Shown piece after piece: positions 1-6,093 of a stretch of DNA of 6,779 bases. The notes beneath the pieces are model-generated. The model made no database searches. It was not told where the DNA came from and worked only from the letters and a program-made list of their open reading frames with translations. A program made the position numbers and the translations under genes. Position 1 is the first letter of the stretch. Each line of letters begins with the position of its first letter. This stretch comes from Candidatus Woesearchaeota archaeon (GTDB taxonomy: Archaea; Nanobdellota; Nanobdellia; Woesearchaeales; UBA12501): NCBI GenBank assembly GCA_016177345.1, contig JACOVM010000081.1, positions 1 to 6,779 on the forward strand. The letters are read 5' to 3'.

Positions 1-5
1 ATGGT

Positions 6-755
6 ATGCTTACCGACTGGCTCTTGGCGATTCTTAGTGTTCTTTTGGTCAGTATGGTCTCCTTAGTTGGGCTTGTTAGCCTCTCCTTATCCCCCCATAG
101 CCTGAAAAACATGCTGATCTATTTTGTCAGCTTTGCTGCTGGCGCCATGTTTGGCGATGCCTTTGTCCATCTCCTTCCAGAAGCGGTAGGGGAAGGAGGG
201 ATGGGGCTGAACATTTCTGCCTACGTGTTGAGCGGCATTGCGTTCTCGTTTATTGTTGAAAAAATTATTCACTGGCGCCACTGCCACGTTCCACAAGACC
301 ATGATCACCCCCACCCATTTGCAATCATGAACCTAGTAGGTGATGCTGTCCATAACTTTATTGATGGGCTGATCATTGCGGCAAGCTATCTTGCAAGCAT
401 TCCTGTTGGAATAACAACAACGCTTGCAGTAGTATTCCACGAAATCCCTCAAGAAATTGGTGACTTTGCTGTCCTCCTTCATGGGGGGTACTCAAAAGGG
501 AAGGCAATTCTCTTCAATGTCCTTACTGCATTCACGTCTGTCCTTGGAGCAATAGCTGCCTTGCTGTTAAGCAATCAAATCCCCCAGCTCACTGCTTTCC
601 TTGTTCCTTTTGCTGCCGGAAACTTTATCTACATTGCCGGCTCCGACCTTATCCCAGAATTACATAAAGAAGTAAAGATGGAAAAGTCAATTCTTCAGCT
701 TCTTGCCTTCCTTTGCGGCATCCTTATGATGGTCGTGCTGCTATCGTTGGAATAA
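6..755 (+). CDS. ZIP-family divalent metal transporter
   Basis: Polytopic membrane protein of 249 aa, probably moving Zn2+ or related divalent metals across the cytoplasmic membrane. Seven to eight hydrophobic segments are visible, roughly at residues 5-27, 34-56, 71-87, 108-129, 132-158, 168-190, 194-213 and 227-247. The two ZIP signatures are intact: HNFIDG at 116-121 in TM4 and HEIPQE at 145-150 in TM5, whose His, Asn, Asp and Glu residues form the binuclear metal centre in characterised ZIPs. Between TM3 and TM4 is a short His-rich loop (RHCH at 91-94, then H99, H101, H103), typical of ZIP metal sensing or binding. Length is usual for prokaryotic ZIPs. The reading frame is open to the left edge, so an upstream start cannot be excluded, but starting at ATG 6 gives a normal TM1. 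Metal specificity cannot be read from sequence. The gene is convergent with the methyltransferase. Confidence 0.93.
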   Translation: MLTDWLLAILSVLLVSMVSLVGLVSLSLSPHSLKNMLIYFVSFAAGAMFGDAFVHLLPEAVGEGGMGLNISAYVLSGIAFSFIVEKIIHWRHCHVPQDHDHPHPFAIMNLVGDAVHNFIDGLIIAASYLASIPVGITTTLAVVFHEIPQEIGDFAVLLHGGYSKGKAILFNVLTAFTSVLGAIAALLLSNQIPQLTAFLVPFAAGNFIYIAGSDLIPELHKEVKMEKSILQLLAFLCGILMMVVLLSLE

Positions 756-784
756 GAATTCAAAATAGTTCTCCTGGCCAAAAC

Positions 785-802
785 TTTTTTTTTACTTTTT
801 TT
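785..802 (+). terminator. Double T-run terminator after ZIP gene
   Basis: Nine T's (785-793), AC, then seven T's (796-802), starting 30 bp after the ZIP stop codon. There is no strong hairpin before them, only a GGCC pair at 776-779 and 804-807. Bare T-tracts are the usual signal for archaeal RNA polymerase termination. The run is almost all A on the minus strand, so it would not stop the convergent methyltransferase transcript. Confidence 0.6.
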
Positions 803-820
803 AGGCCGTGATGGTTGTGA

Positions 821-1483
821 TTAATGCTGGTGGGATAGTAGGTTCCCTTTCTGTAATCTCACCACATAATGGGTTCCAAACCCGCCAAGCTCGACGTTAA
901 CAGCATCAAAATGCTGTCTTCCTGCTCGCTCAAATTCTTCTGCCTCAAAAAATCGATAATCTACTCCAACGAGCCTTGAAAGGCGAGCTGCTGCTTTTAC
1001 TGCCTGCCGCGGGCTAAAGCTTTTCGTGCCATTCATCCGAGGAAACATATACTGGCTGACATTTGGAACAGCATGCGCAACCACCGCAATGCCATCATCT
1101 CGAAGATGGCTTGCCAACAAGCCTATACTTCTGGGAAGGTCGGGATGGTACAAGCTTCGAGAAGCGACGATTCGATGGGGAGCGGGAGAAGGGCGAAGGG
1201 ATGGCGGCATATTATAGAAGTCCATGGAGCACAAATAAACATTCGGGCCAGTTCGGTAATATGTTTTGGCAATGGCAACTGGGGAGAGGTCGATGGCGCG
1301 GACAGTGGTTGTTCCTGAAAAAAGCCTTGTCAAGTTGCCGGTGCCACATCCGAGATCGTCAACGATCATGCCATCTGTTGGCCCAAGTGCCTTGAGAATA
1401 TCTTGGTAGAGTTGCTGGTCAACCTGGCCAGCAAAAAAGTCGTATACAAGGGCATCAAGATTCCATGCGAGGCGATTAGCCAT
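821..1483 (-). CDS. Class I SAM-dependent methyltransferase, substrate unknown
   Basis: Soluble 220-aa protein with a Rossmann-type methyltransferase core. Motif I is VDDLGCGTGN at residues 41-50, the glycine loop that cradles SAM. Strand 2 ends in the acidic residue D65 of AIDLS, which should bind the ribose. SMDFYNMP at 86-93 fits the adenine-contacting motif, and IVASRSLYHP at 105-114 is the strand-4/motif IV region, where a classical methyltransferase-11 type protein usually has a short hydrophobic plus polar run. The C-terminal third (about 150-210) is basic and then beta-rich and gives no substrate clue. The start is ATG 1483; no Shine-Dalgarno precedes it, but a TATA-like box lies about 25 bp upstream, supporting leaderless expression. 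It converges on the ZIP gene with a 65-bp gap. Could be a small-molecule, lipid or protein methyltransferase. Confidence 0.85.
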   Translation of the reverse strand: MANRLAWNLDALVYDFFAGQVDQQLYQDILKALGPTDGMIVDDLGCGTGNLTRLFSGTTTVRAIDLSPVAIAKTYYRTGPNVYLCSMDFYNMPPSLRPSPAPHRIVASRSLYHPDLPRSIGLLASHLRDDGIAVVAHAVPNVSQYMFPRMNGTKSFSPRQAVKAAARLSRLVGVDYRFFEAEEFERAGRQHFDAVNVELGGFGTHYVVRLQKGNLLSHQH

Positions 1484-1503
1484 TGGTGGATGTGTTTTAT
1501 AGC

Positions 1504-1511
1504 TATTTATT
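1504..1511 (-). promoter_or_regulatory. TATA-like box of the methyltransferase gene
   Basis: Minus-strand AATAAATA, centred about 24.5 bp from the A of the ATG at 1483. Spacing fits an archaeal TATA box driving a leaderless mRNA. A second A/T run (CTATAAAA, near 1496-1503) is only about 16 bp from the ATG, too close to serve this start. Confidence 0.45.
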
Positions 1512-1547
1512 AAGGTTTGGAATATTTGTATGTATTAAGCTCTGGAG

Positions 1548-1580
1548 AAAAAATTATCCTGTTTTTTGTTCAAAAACAGG
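1548..1580 (-). terminator. Hairpin plus T-run, second terminator of the dut operon
   Basis: A perfect 9-bp stem, CCTGTTTTT (1558-1566) with AAAAACAGG (1572-1580), closed by a 5-nt loop. Read on the minus strand it is followed after a few bases by six T's (plus-strand A's 1548-1553), the layout of an intrinsic terminator. It lies some 45-75 bp past the small ORF stop and behind the stronger T-run at 1607-1620, so it may be a fail-safe or insulate the methyltransferase promoter. Confidence 0.5.
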
Positions 1581-1606
1581 TATGCCATATATAGTCAGCC
1601 ATATCC

Positions 1607-1620
1607 AAAAATAAAAAAAA
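1607..1620 (-). terminator. T-run terminator of the dut operon
   Basis: On the minus strand the stop codon of the 31-codon ORF (1625-1627) is followed four bases later by eight T's, A, and five T's, flanked by a short ATCC/GGAT pair (1603-1606, 1621-1624). Its position right behind this stop codon, rather than behind the dUTPase stop 70 bp earlier, supports the small ORF as the true last gene of the transcript. Confidence 0.6.
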
Positions 1621-1624
1621 GGAT

Positions 1625-1720
1625 TTACTCCTCAGCAATATCCTCTTCACTCTCGACCTCTGCCTTAAAGAACTTGTCGAGCTTCTTCACCCCTATTTGT
1701 GCATTCCAGCTTGCTGGCAT
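1625..1720 (-). CDS. 31-aa small protein overlapping the end of dut, PIP-box-like motif
   Basis: Unrecognised microprotein. ATG at 1720 is preceded by GAGGTG (minus strand, 1731-1726) with a 5-nt spacer, one of the two best Shine-Dalgarno sites in the window. It overlaps the last 28 bp of dUTPase in another frame and stops four bases before a T-run terminator. The peptide starts MPASW, has a basic/hydrophobic middle V11-K-K-L-D-K-F-F18, and a strongly acidic end (eight Asp/Glu among the last 11 residues). The middle resembles a PCNA-interacting peptide (Q-x-x-L-x-x-F-F) with Val in place of Gln. No Cys pairs, signal peptide or membrane segment. A role beside dUTPase or on the PCNA clamp is inference only. 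The alternative is a chance ORF, but start signal, overlap geometry and terminator position all agree. Confidence 0.6.
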   Translation of the reverse strand: MPASWNAQIGVKKLDKFFKAEVESEEDIAEE

Positions 1721-2184
1721 GATACCACCTCTTGTTGTTGAACCTCAAATGAGCGAATGCCAGTATGGCCAAGGCCGCCTTCACCGCGAGAAGTTGTGTC
1801 GAGCTCATCGACTTCTTGCAGCTGAACAGCCTCGAACTTGTTAAATACTGCTTGGGCGATTCGGTCGCCGCGCTGAATCGGAAACTGCTCTTTTCCGAAG
1901 TTGAAGAGAATAACTTTAATTTCTCCGCGATAGCCTGAATCAATCGTCCCAATTCCATTCATCAACCCGATGCCGTGCTTTGCAGCAAGCCCTGATCGGG
2001 CCCGAACGTGCATTTCATACCCAGAAGGAACAGCAATTTTCAATCCTGTTGAAACCATCTTAAATTCTCCAGGCTGCACCACAACATTCTCGGCAGCATG
2101 AAGGTCCATTCCCGCATCACCAGCACGCGCGTACGACGGAGTTGGAATGCTCTTGTCCAGCTTGCAAATTTTAACAGATAACAC
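1693..2184 (-). CDS. dut: Trimeric dUTPase (dUTP diphosphatase)
   Basis: Hydrolyses dUTP to dUMP and pyrophosphate, keeping uracil out of DNA and supplying dUMP for thymidylate synthesis. All five motifs of the homotrimeric family are present: I AGDAGMDL (21-28), II RARSGLA (61-67), III GTIDSGYRGE (79-88, with catalytic-water Asp82 and the sugar-selecting Tyr85), IV RGDRIAQ (105-111) and V RGEGGLGHTG (133-142). In motif V the usual uracil-stacking Phe (GGFG) is Leu138. A 21-residue Gln-rich tail follows motif V, where many homologues stop within a few residues; its last codons overlap the small ORF and encode that ORF's ribosome site. The start chosen is GTG 2184, because a TTTATAAA box is centred 26.5 bp upstream and no SD is present. 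The upstream 183-aa gene ends only 47 bp away without a terminator, so some readthrough into dut is likely. Confidence 0.96.
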   Translation of the reverse strand: MLSVKICKLDKSIPTPSYARAGDAGMDLHAAENVVVQPGEFKMVSTGLKIAVPSGYEMHVRARSGLAAKHGIGLMNGIGTIDSGYRGEIKVILFNFGKEQFPIQRGDRIAQAVFNKFEAVQLQEVDELDTTSRGEGGLGHTGIRSFEVQQQEVVSCQQAGMHK

Positions 2185-2206
2185 ACTAAAAATAACGTAG
2201 AATGAA

Positions 2207-2214
2207 TTTATAAA
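2207..2214 (-). promoter_or_regulatory. TATA box of dut
   Basis: TTTATAAA, inside the longer palindrome GAATTTATAAATTC (2204-2217), centred 26.5 bp from the GTG start of dUTPase. This places the transcription start at or next to the start codon (leaderless). The symmetric box could also fire to the right, but I see no gene there to use it. Confidence 0.6.
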
Positions 2215-2231
2215 TTCAATCGTGCTGAAAC

Positions 2232-2783
2232 CTATAGGTTTTTCTGCTCTTCTTTGTTACCTTTATCAAAGGAAAACACGTCATGAAGCCCTTCTTCAAC
2301 AATAACACCAGTCAAAGCATTTACTTTAATGTTTAATGTCTTCAGTGTTAGAGTGATATACGTGACGTTTACGACAAGGCCGAGGCCATGAATGAATTGA
2401 AGAACCATTATTTTTTTGAGAGGGATTTCTGCGGGATACTTTTTTTTCTGAAGCTCATGACAGGCTGCTGCAGCATGGTCTATTGTTTCATGAACCTCAG
2501 AAATAATAACTTCAGGAATATCCTGCTGGTCTGGCCTAAAGATTGCCTCGTCTTCTCGAATGCCGAATTGTGGATCGTCATTGATGCTCTCAAAGCTGGT
2601 GATCGTGTCATTCGTATTGAGGAAACCAATCTGCCACTCCATCATCGTTTCTGACTGGCCTTGCCGTTCCTCTTTTCCAATCATAACAAAGATGTGGACA
2701 AGATACGATTGAGGATGGTTTGTTTTCCATTCCTGATACGCTTGGGCTTGTTCGAGTTGATGGAATTTATCCTTAAAGTCCAT
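2232..2783 (-). CDS. Uncharacterised 183-aa protein with PepSY-like C-terminal half
   Basis: No confident family. The protein looks soluble and cytosolic: no signal peptide and no clear membrane helix, although 120-150 is a hydrophobic beta-rich stretch. The N-terminal half has an amphipathic helix (1-20), strands around SYLVHIFVMIG (26-36) and WQIGFLNT (50-57), and an acidic linker. The C-terminal half pairs a helix (about 98-112) with strands ending in LNIKVNALTGVIVEE (150-164), which resembles the closing hairpin of PepSY repeats (V-[ND]-A-x-T-G-x-V). The fold may be two such units in tandem; this is a pattern-level guess. I chose ATG 2783 rather than the in-frame GTG at 2792, because a TATA box is centred about 26 bp from the ATG but only 17 bp from the GTG. 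It sits between the 600-aa gene and dut on the same strand, each with its own TATA box. Confidence 0.8.
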   Translation of the reverse strand: MDFKDKFHQLEQAQAYQEWKTNHPQSYLVHIFVMIGKEERQGQSETMMEWQIGFLNTNDTITSFESINDDPQFGIREDEAIFRPDQQDIPEVIISEVHETIDHAAAACHELQKKKYPAEIPLKKIMVLQFIHGLGLVVNVTYITLTLKTLNIKVNALTGVIVEEGLHDVFSFDKGNKEEQKNL

Positions 2784-2803
2784 AACCAGCACTGATAATG
2801 ACC

Positions 2804-2813
2804 GCTTTATATG
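2804..2813 (-). promoter_or_regulatory. TATA box of the 183-aa gene
   Basis: Minus-strand CATATAAAGC, centred about 26 bp from ATG 2783. It decides the start codon for the gene. It lies 58 bp beyond the stop of the 600-aa gene, with no T-run between, so upstream transcripts may also read through. Confidence 0.55.
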
Positions 2814-2870
2814 GTTTTAGGTTTTTGGTGCTTTGGAGAATTGGCTGTTCTACCATATCTACCCTAGACA

Positions 2871-4673
2871 CTATTTATTAAACGGATCATCTATATCATC
2901 GAGGTCGTCATAATACTCATCTTCATCCTCCTCATCACCCTTCTTATCATCCTCGTCCTTTTCTTTATCGTTATCTTTATCATCATTCCCTAGTATCGCA
3001 TCAATTGATGCAAGCTCATCGCTGTAGTCTTCATCGTCTTCACCATCTTCACTATTCTCATCAGCATGGCGATCATTGTTTACTTGCAGTCTTGTTTCTT
3101 TTTTTGCCTTTTGTTCTTGTTGAGAGCCATCGGCTGGTTTTCCGGTTTGTTTTCCACCATTATTCCTCAAGAGGTCTCTCCGTACAAAAGCATAGTTAAG
3201 CGTAACGCCGTACTTCTTTTCAAGCCTGGCAAAGATACGCAATCCCTTTCCTTGAGGAAGTGTTTCGAAGAGAGCCTGAACAACACAATCAAGCATGGCA
3301 TTCTCGAGCTTATTCATCTGATCGTGGCCTTTTCTGGCCATGGCATAAGGCCATGCATTGGTGTAGAATTCAATTTTTGCATGCAGCACGGCGTTTTTAG
3401 CGAATCTGGCTTTTCGAAATGTCAATCGATTTTTGCTGAAGATTCTTTCATCAGTGGCTTTAAGCATAGCCCTCGTCGCTTCTCTTTCGTATGCCTCAAA
3501 TACAGCATCAACAAGATCAGCTTCAGAAAATCCTTCATTGATTATCCATCTCCCATCCTTTTCTCCTTCACTCCCCTCTTTTTGGCTGAGGTAGGTTTCC
3601 TGAATCTCCCCTTGGAGGATGTGAGCGAGCTTGTCTTCAGGAAGGTGATACCTGCTGCATAAGGAATCAAGCGTAACTTCTCGTGTCTTGAGGGCTTGCT
3701 TTTTTCCTGGCAAGGCATCATCGTCAAGAACCTTGCTCGGCTCTAGTTGGTACTTTTCAGCAACACGCTGGCGTATGGCTTGTGCTTCACTGCGGCTAAT
3801 TGCCGATGCAATGATCGCAAGAATATTATCCATCATTTTGATTTCCATTGCTGCGCGCTCATCCTTGTATGCGCTCTGTTCAAGAATTGGATAGGCTAGA
3901 GAGTGAAACTCACATTTTAGTGCATAAGCTTTATTATCAGGGTATCTGTCTGGCAAAAAGACAATGCGGCGAATTGCCTGCTGTCCCTGGTTTCTTTCCC
4001 GGTCCGCTGCCTCCTCATTTCGCTTGTTCTCGAGCACCACTTGTTCGAGAACAGACAATGATACTCCTTTGTTTAGTCGGTACTGGTTTGTCCCCCGAAG
4101 CTTGGTGACATATTCATCACGGATCTCAGATGGAAAGTATCGGTCCATCTCATTTGGCTGGATACCTATTTTCCTAGCTAGATCCTTCATTCGAAAGGGG
4201 GCATGAGCAACCATGTCGCTTAGCTCATGGAAAAAGGCTTCTTCAGCTGTTTCTTTACGAAAGGCGTATAGGGGATTCCTGTCGTCTCTTGCAATATTTT
4301 CAACATAGCCCCAGATCATTCCATCATCAGTTTTTACGCCGGTAAAGCGATTGAAGGTCGATTCCTTTAGCTTGCTTTTTTGCCGAAGAACGGTTAAGCT
4401 CGTAACGCGGCGTGCATACGTTTCCATTGTTTCTCGAAGGTCTTTTCCATACACTATCCTTTTGCCATCAACAGATTGGATGGGAAGAACTCCTGCAGTC
4501 CATAGCCTGCCGGCAATGTCACATTCTTCTTGCCCAAAGAGGGTGTGAAGGTCTGGAAACTGATATTGTGCATTGTTGGGAATAAAACTATAACTGGAAT
4601 TAGATTTGGTTGATGCTGAAGACAGCGAAGAGGTACCGCCTTGTTGAGCATTTATTCTCGTTTGTAGTGCCAT
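2871..4673 (-). CDS. Uncharacterised 600-aa protein: tandem HTH-bearing duplication and acidic tail
   Basis: I do not recognise this family. Four regions are visible: a Ser/Asn/Gln-rich flexible N-terminus (1-38); a globular N-terminal domain (about 39-150); two copies of a roughly 160-residue module (about 160-320 and 334-501); and a disordered C-terminus, first Lys/Gln-rich (502-533), then extremely acidic (32 Asp/Glu in the last 60 residues). Each module begins and ends with a helix-turn-helix-like segment (LARKIGI at 165-171 and VAEKYQL at 304-310 in copy 1; LCSRYHL at 338-344 and LEKKYGV at 484-490 in copy 2), with a K-x-E-F...A-x-P core between (253-262, 433-442). No catalytic motif, Cys cluster, signal peptide or membrane segment. 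A nucleic-acid-binding or chromatin-associated role is plausible from the repeated HTHs and acidic tail, but is inference. The ATG start is supported by a TTTATATA box 26.5 bp upstream. Divergent from EndoQ. Confidence 0.85.
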   Translation of the reverse strand: MALQTRINAQQGGTSSLSSASTKSNSSYSFIPNNAQYQFPDLHTLFGQEECDIAGRLWTAGVLPIQSVDGKRIVYGKDLRETMETYARRVTSLTVLRQKSKLKESTFNRFTGVKTDDGMIWGYVENIARDDRNPLYAFRKETAEEAFFHELSDMVAHAPFRMKDLARKIGIQPNEMDRYFPSEIRDEYVTKLRGTNQYRLNKGVSLSVLEQVVLENKRNEEAADRERNQGQQAIRRIVFLPDRYPDNKAYALKCEFHSLAYPILEQSAYKDERAAMEIKMMDNILAIIASAISRSEAQAIRQRVAEKYQLEPSKVLDDDALPGKKQALKTREVTLDSLCSRYHLPEDKLAHILQGEIQETYLSQKEGSEGEKDGRWIINEGFSEADLVDAVFEAYEREATRAMLKATDERIFSKNRLTFRKARFAKNAVLHAKIEFYTNAWPYAMARKGHDQMNKLENAMLDCVVQALFETLPQGKGLRIFARLEKKYGVTLNYAFVRRDLLRNNGGKQTGKPADGSQQEQKAKKETRLQVNNDRHADENSEDGEDDEDYSDELASIDAILGNDDKDNDKEKDEDDKKGDEEDEDEYYDDLDDIDDPFNK

Positions 4674-4695
4674 ATTGGCAGAGGCATTCGAGTTC

Positions 4696-4703
4696 TATAT
4701 AAA
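4696..4703 (-). promoter_or_regulatory. TATA box of the 600-aa gene
   Basis: Minus-strand TTTATATA, a consensus archaeal TATA box centred 26.5 bp from ATG 4673, giving a leaderless mRNA. Its centre is about 24 bp from the EndoQ TATA box that faces the other way, so the two initiation complexes sit back to back in a 74-bp intergenic region and may compete or be co-controlled. Confidence 0.65.
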
Positions 4704-4719
4704 GTAATCCCAATAACCT

Positions 4720-4729
4720 TTTAAATATA
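4720..4729 (+). promoter_or_regulatory. TATA box of the EndoQ gene
   Basis: TTTAAATATA, centred about 24-25 bp upstream of ATG 4748 and consistent with leaderless transcription of EndoQ. No Shine-Dalgarno lies before this ATG. Confidence 0.6.
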
Positions 4730-4747
4730 CTCTGGTAGCTATCCTTC

Positions 4748-6073
4748 ATGCAGGTTATTGCTGATCTTCATATTCATTCCAGATTTGCTGGCGGCTGTTC
4801 GAAGGATATCACTCTTGCAAAGCTGGAGCACTACGCCAGAATAAAGGGGGTTGATGTGCTCGGCACTGGCGATTTTCTCCATCCAGGGTGGCAGAAAGAA
4901 ATACGGCAGGTTCTTGTCGAGGATGGATCGGGAATGTTGCGATCAACAACAGGATTTCCTTTTATTCTCCAGACAGAGCTTTCGTTCATGTACAGCCATG
5001 AGGGAAAAGGCAGGCGTGTTCATCTTGTTGTGCTGGCGAAAAATCTAGACATCGTCAGCCAAATCACAGACCAGATGCTCAAGCATGGGCGTATTGATTA
5101 TGATGGCAGGCCGATCTTTGGCATCCCCTGCAGCCAATTCGTTGAAGAGATGATGCAGATTGACAAAGATATTGAGATTATTCCTGCCCATATTTGGACG
5201 CCATGGTTCAGCTTGTTTGGCTCAAAGTCAGGCTTTGATCGCATTCAGGACTGTTTTCAAGACCAAACCAATCACATTCATGCGTTAGAAACAGGGCTTT
5301 CGTCAGATCCGCCAATGAACTGGCGGCTTTCCCAACTTGATGGCTTTAATCTCGTGTCCTTTTCCGATCTTCACAGCTATTGGCCATGGCGGCTCGGGCG
5401 TGAGGCAACACTCTTTGACGTAAAGAAGGAGAACGAGGACGATGCCGCGATAACCTACAAAGGTATTATTAACGCGCTTCGCACTGGAGATGGCCTTTCT
5501 GGAACGATCGAAGTAGACCCTAATTATGGAAAATACCACCTTGATGGGCATCGTGTGTGTAAGGTGTGCTGTACTCCAGCCCAATCAAAACAATACAAGA
5601 ATATCTGCCCAACATGCAGGAAACCCATGACCATTGGTGTCCAAAATAGGGTGGACGAGCTTGCTGACCGGGAATTAGGGTTTAGAAAAAAGACGGCGAA
5701 GCCATTTCATTCTCTTCTTCCATTGTCTGATCTTGTATCAGCGGTGACAAAAAAGGCTGTTGCATCAAAAGTTGTCTGGCAAGAGTACGATAAGCTGGTC
5801 CAGCACTTCACTTCAGAGTACCATGTGCTGCTACACTCTACTCCGGAAGAGCTAGAGTCCGTAACAACACCTGTCATTGCCGGCATCATTCTTAAAAATA
5901 GGGAAGGCGGCCTTCAAATCACGCCGGGGTATGATGGGGGGTATGGGAGGATTGTTATGGGTGATGCAACTAACGAGCAAGGCAGCGTATTGCCGGAAAA
6001 CAAGCTTGTTAAACAACAACCCTCTAAGATACGTGTGCAGCGGGGATTAGATGAGTGGGCTGCAAAGTTATAA
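4748..6073 (+). CDS. Endonuclease Q (EndoQ), PHP-family DNA repair nuclease
   Basis: Repair nuclease of 441 aa that, in characterised archaeal homologues, nicks DNA 5' of deoxyuridine, hypoxanthine, xanthine and abasic sites. The PHP metal centre is complete: DLHIH (6-10), TGDFLHPGW (40-48), E77, H92, PAHIWTPW (146-153) and FSDLHSYWPWRLGREAT (205-221). After it comes the EndoQ-type zinc ribbon, with Cys at 271, 274, 287 and 290, followed by the family signature around RVDELADREL (301-310) and a helical C-terminal domain (about 320-410). The last residues include Q431-R-G-L-D-E-W437, a candidate PCNA-interacting peptide; Thermococcales EndoQ is known to work with PCNA. The start is fixed by DLHIH at the N-terminus and by the TATA box. 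Distinguished from polymerase X or histidinol-phosphatase PHP proteins by the zinc ribbon and HIWTPW context. Slightly longer than typical homologues. Confidence 0.95.
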   Translation: MQVIADLHIHSRFAGGCSKDITLAKLEHYARIKGVDVLGTGDFLHPGWQKEIRQVLVEDGSGMLRSTTGFPFILQTELSFMYSHEGKGRRVHLVVLAKNLDIVSQITDQMLKHGRIDYDGRPIFGIPCSQFVEEMMQIDKDIEIIPAHIWTPWFSLFGSKSGFDRIQDCFQDQTNHIHALETGLSSDPPMNWRLSQLDGFNLVSFSDLHSYWPWRLGREATLFDVKKENEDDAAITYKGIINALRTGDGLSGTIEVDPNYGKYHLDGHRVCKVCCTPAQSKQYKNICPTCRKPMTIGVQNRVDELADRELGFRKKTAKPFHSLLPLSDLVSAVTKKAVASKVVWQEYDKLVQHFTSEYHVLLHSTPEELESVTTPVIAGIILKNREGGLQITPGYDGGYGRIVMGDATNEQGSVLPENKLVKQQPSKIRVQRGLDEWAAKL

Positions 6074-6079
6074 TCATTC

Positions 6080-6085
6080 TTTTTT
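6080..6085 (+). terminator. T-run just after EndoQ
   Basis: Six T's beginning seven bases after the EndoQ stop. Short for an archaeal terminator; it is backed up by the downstream hairpin at 6094-6170, whose 3' arm ends in five T's, and by seven T's at 6199-6205. Confidence 0.4.
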
Positions 6086-6093
6086 GGCGTCCT

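Noticed and set aside
1586..1594. Minus-strand CTATATATG as an extra promoter for the methyltransferase
   Set aside because: Initiation would fall inside the 1558-1580 hairpin and give an 80-nt leader without an SD; the box at 1504-1511 fits the ATG directly.
2773..2856. 27-codon minus-strand ORF between the 600-aa and 183-aa genes
   Set aside because: It contains the TATA box of the next gene, overlaps that gene's start, and has only a weak AGGG before its ATG.
3066..3662. 198-codon plus-strand open frame opposite the 600-aa gene
   Set aside because: It is antisense to a gene with a conserved internal duplication and has no promoter, SD or family resemblance; the length is explained by codon bias on the coding strand.
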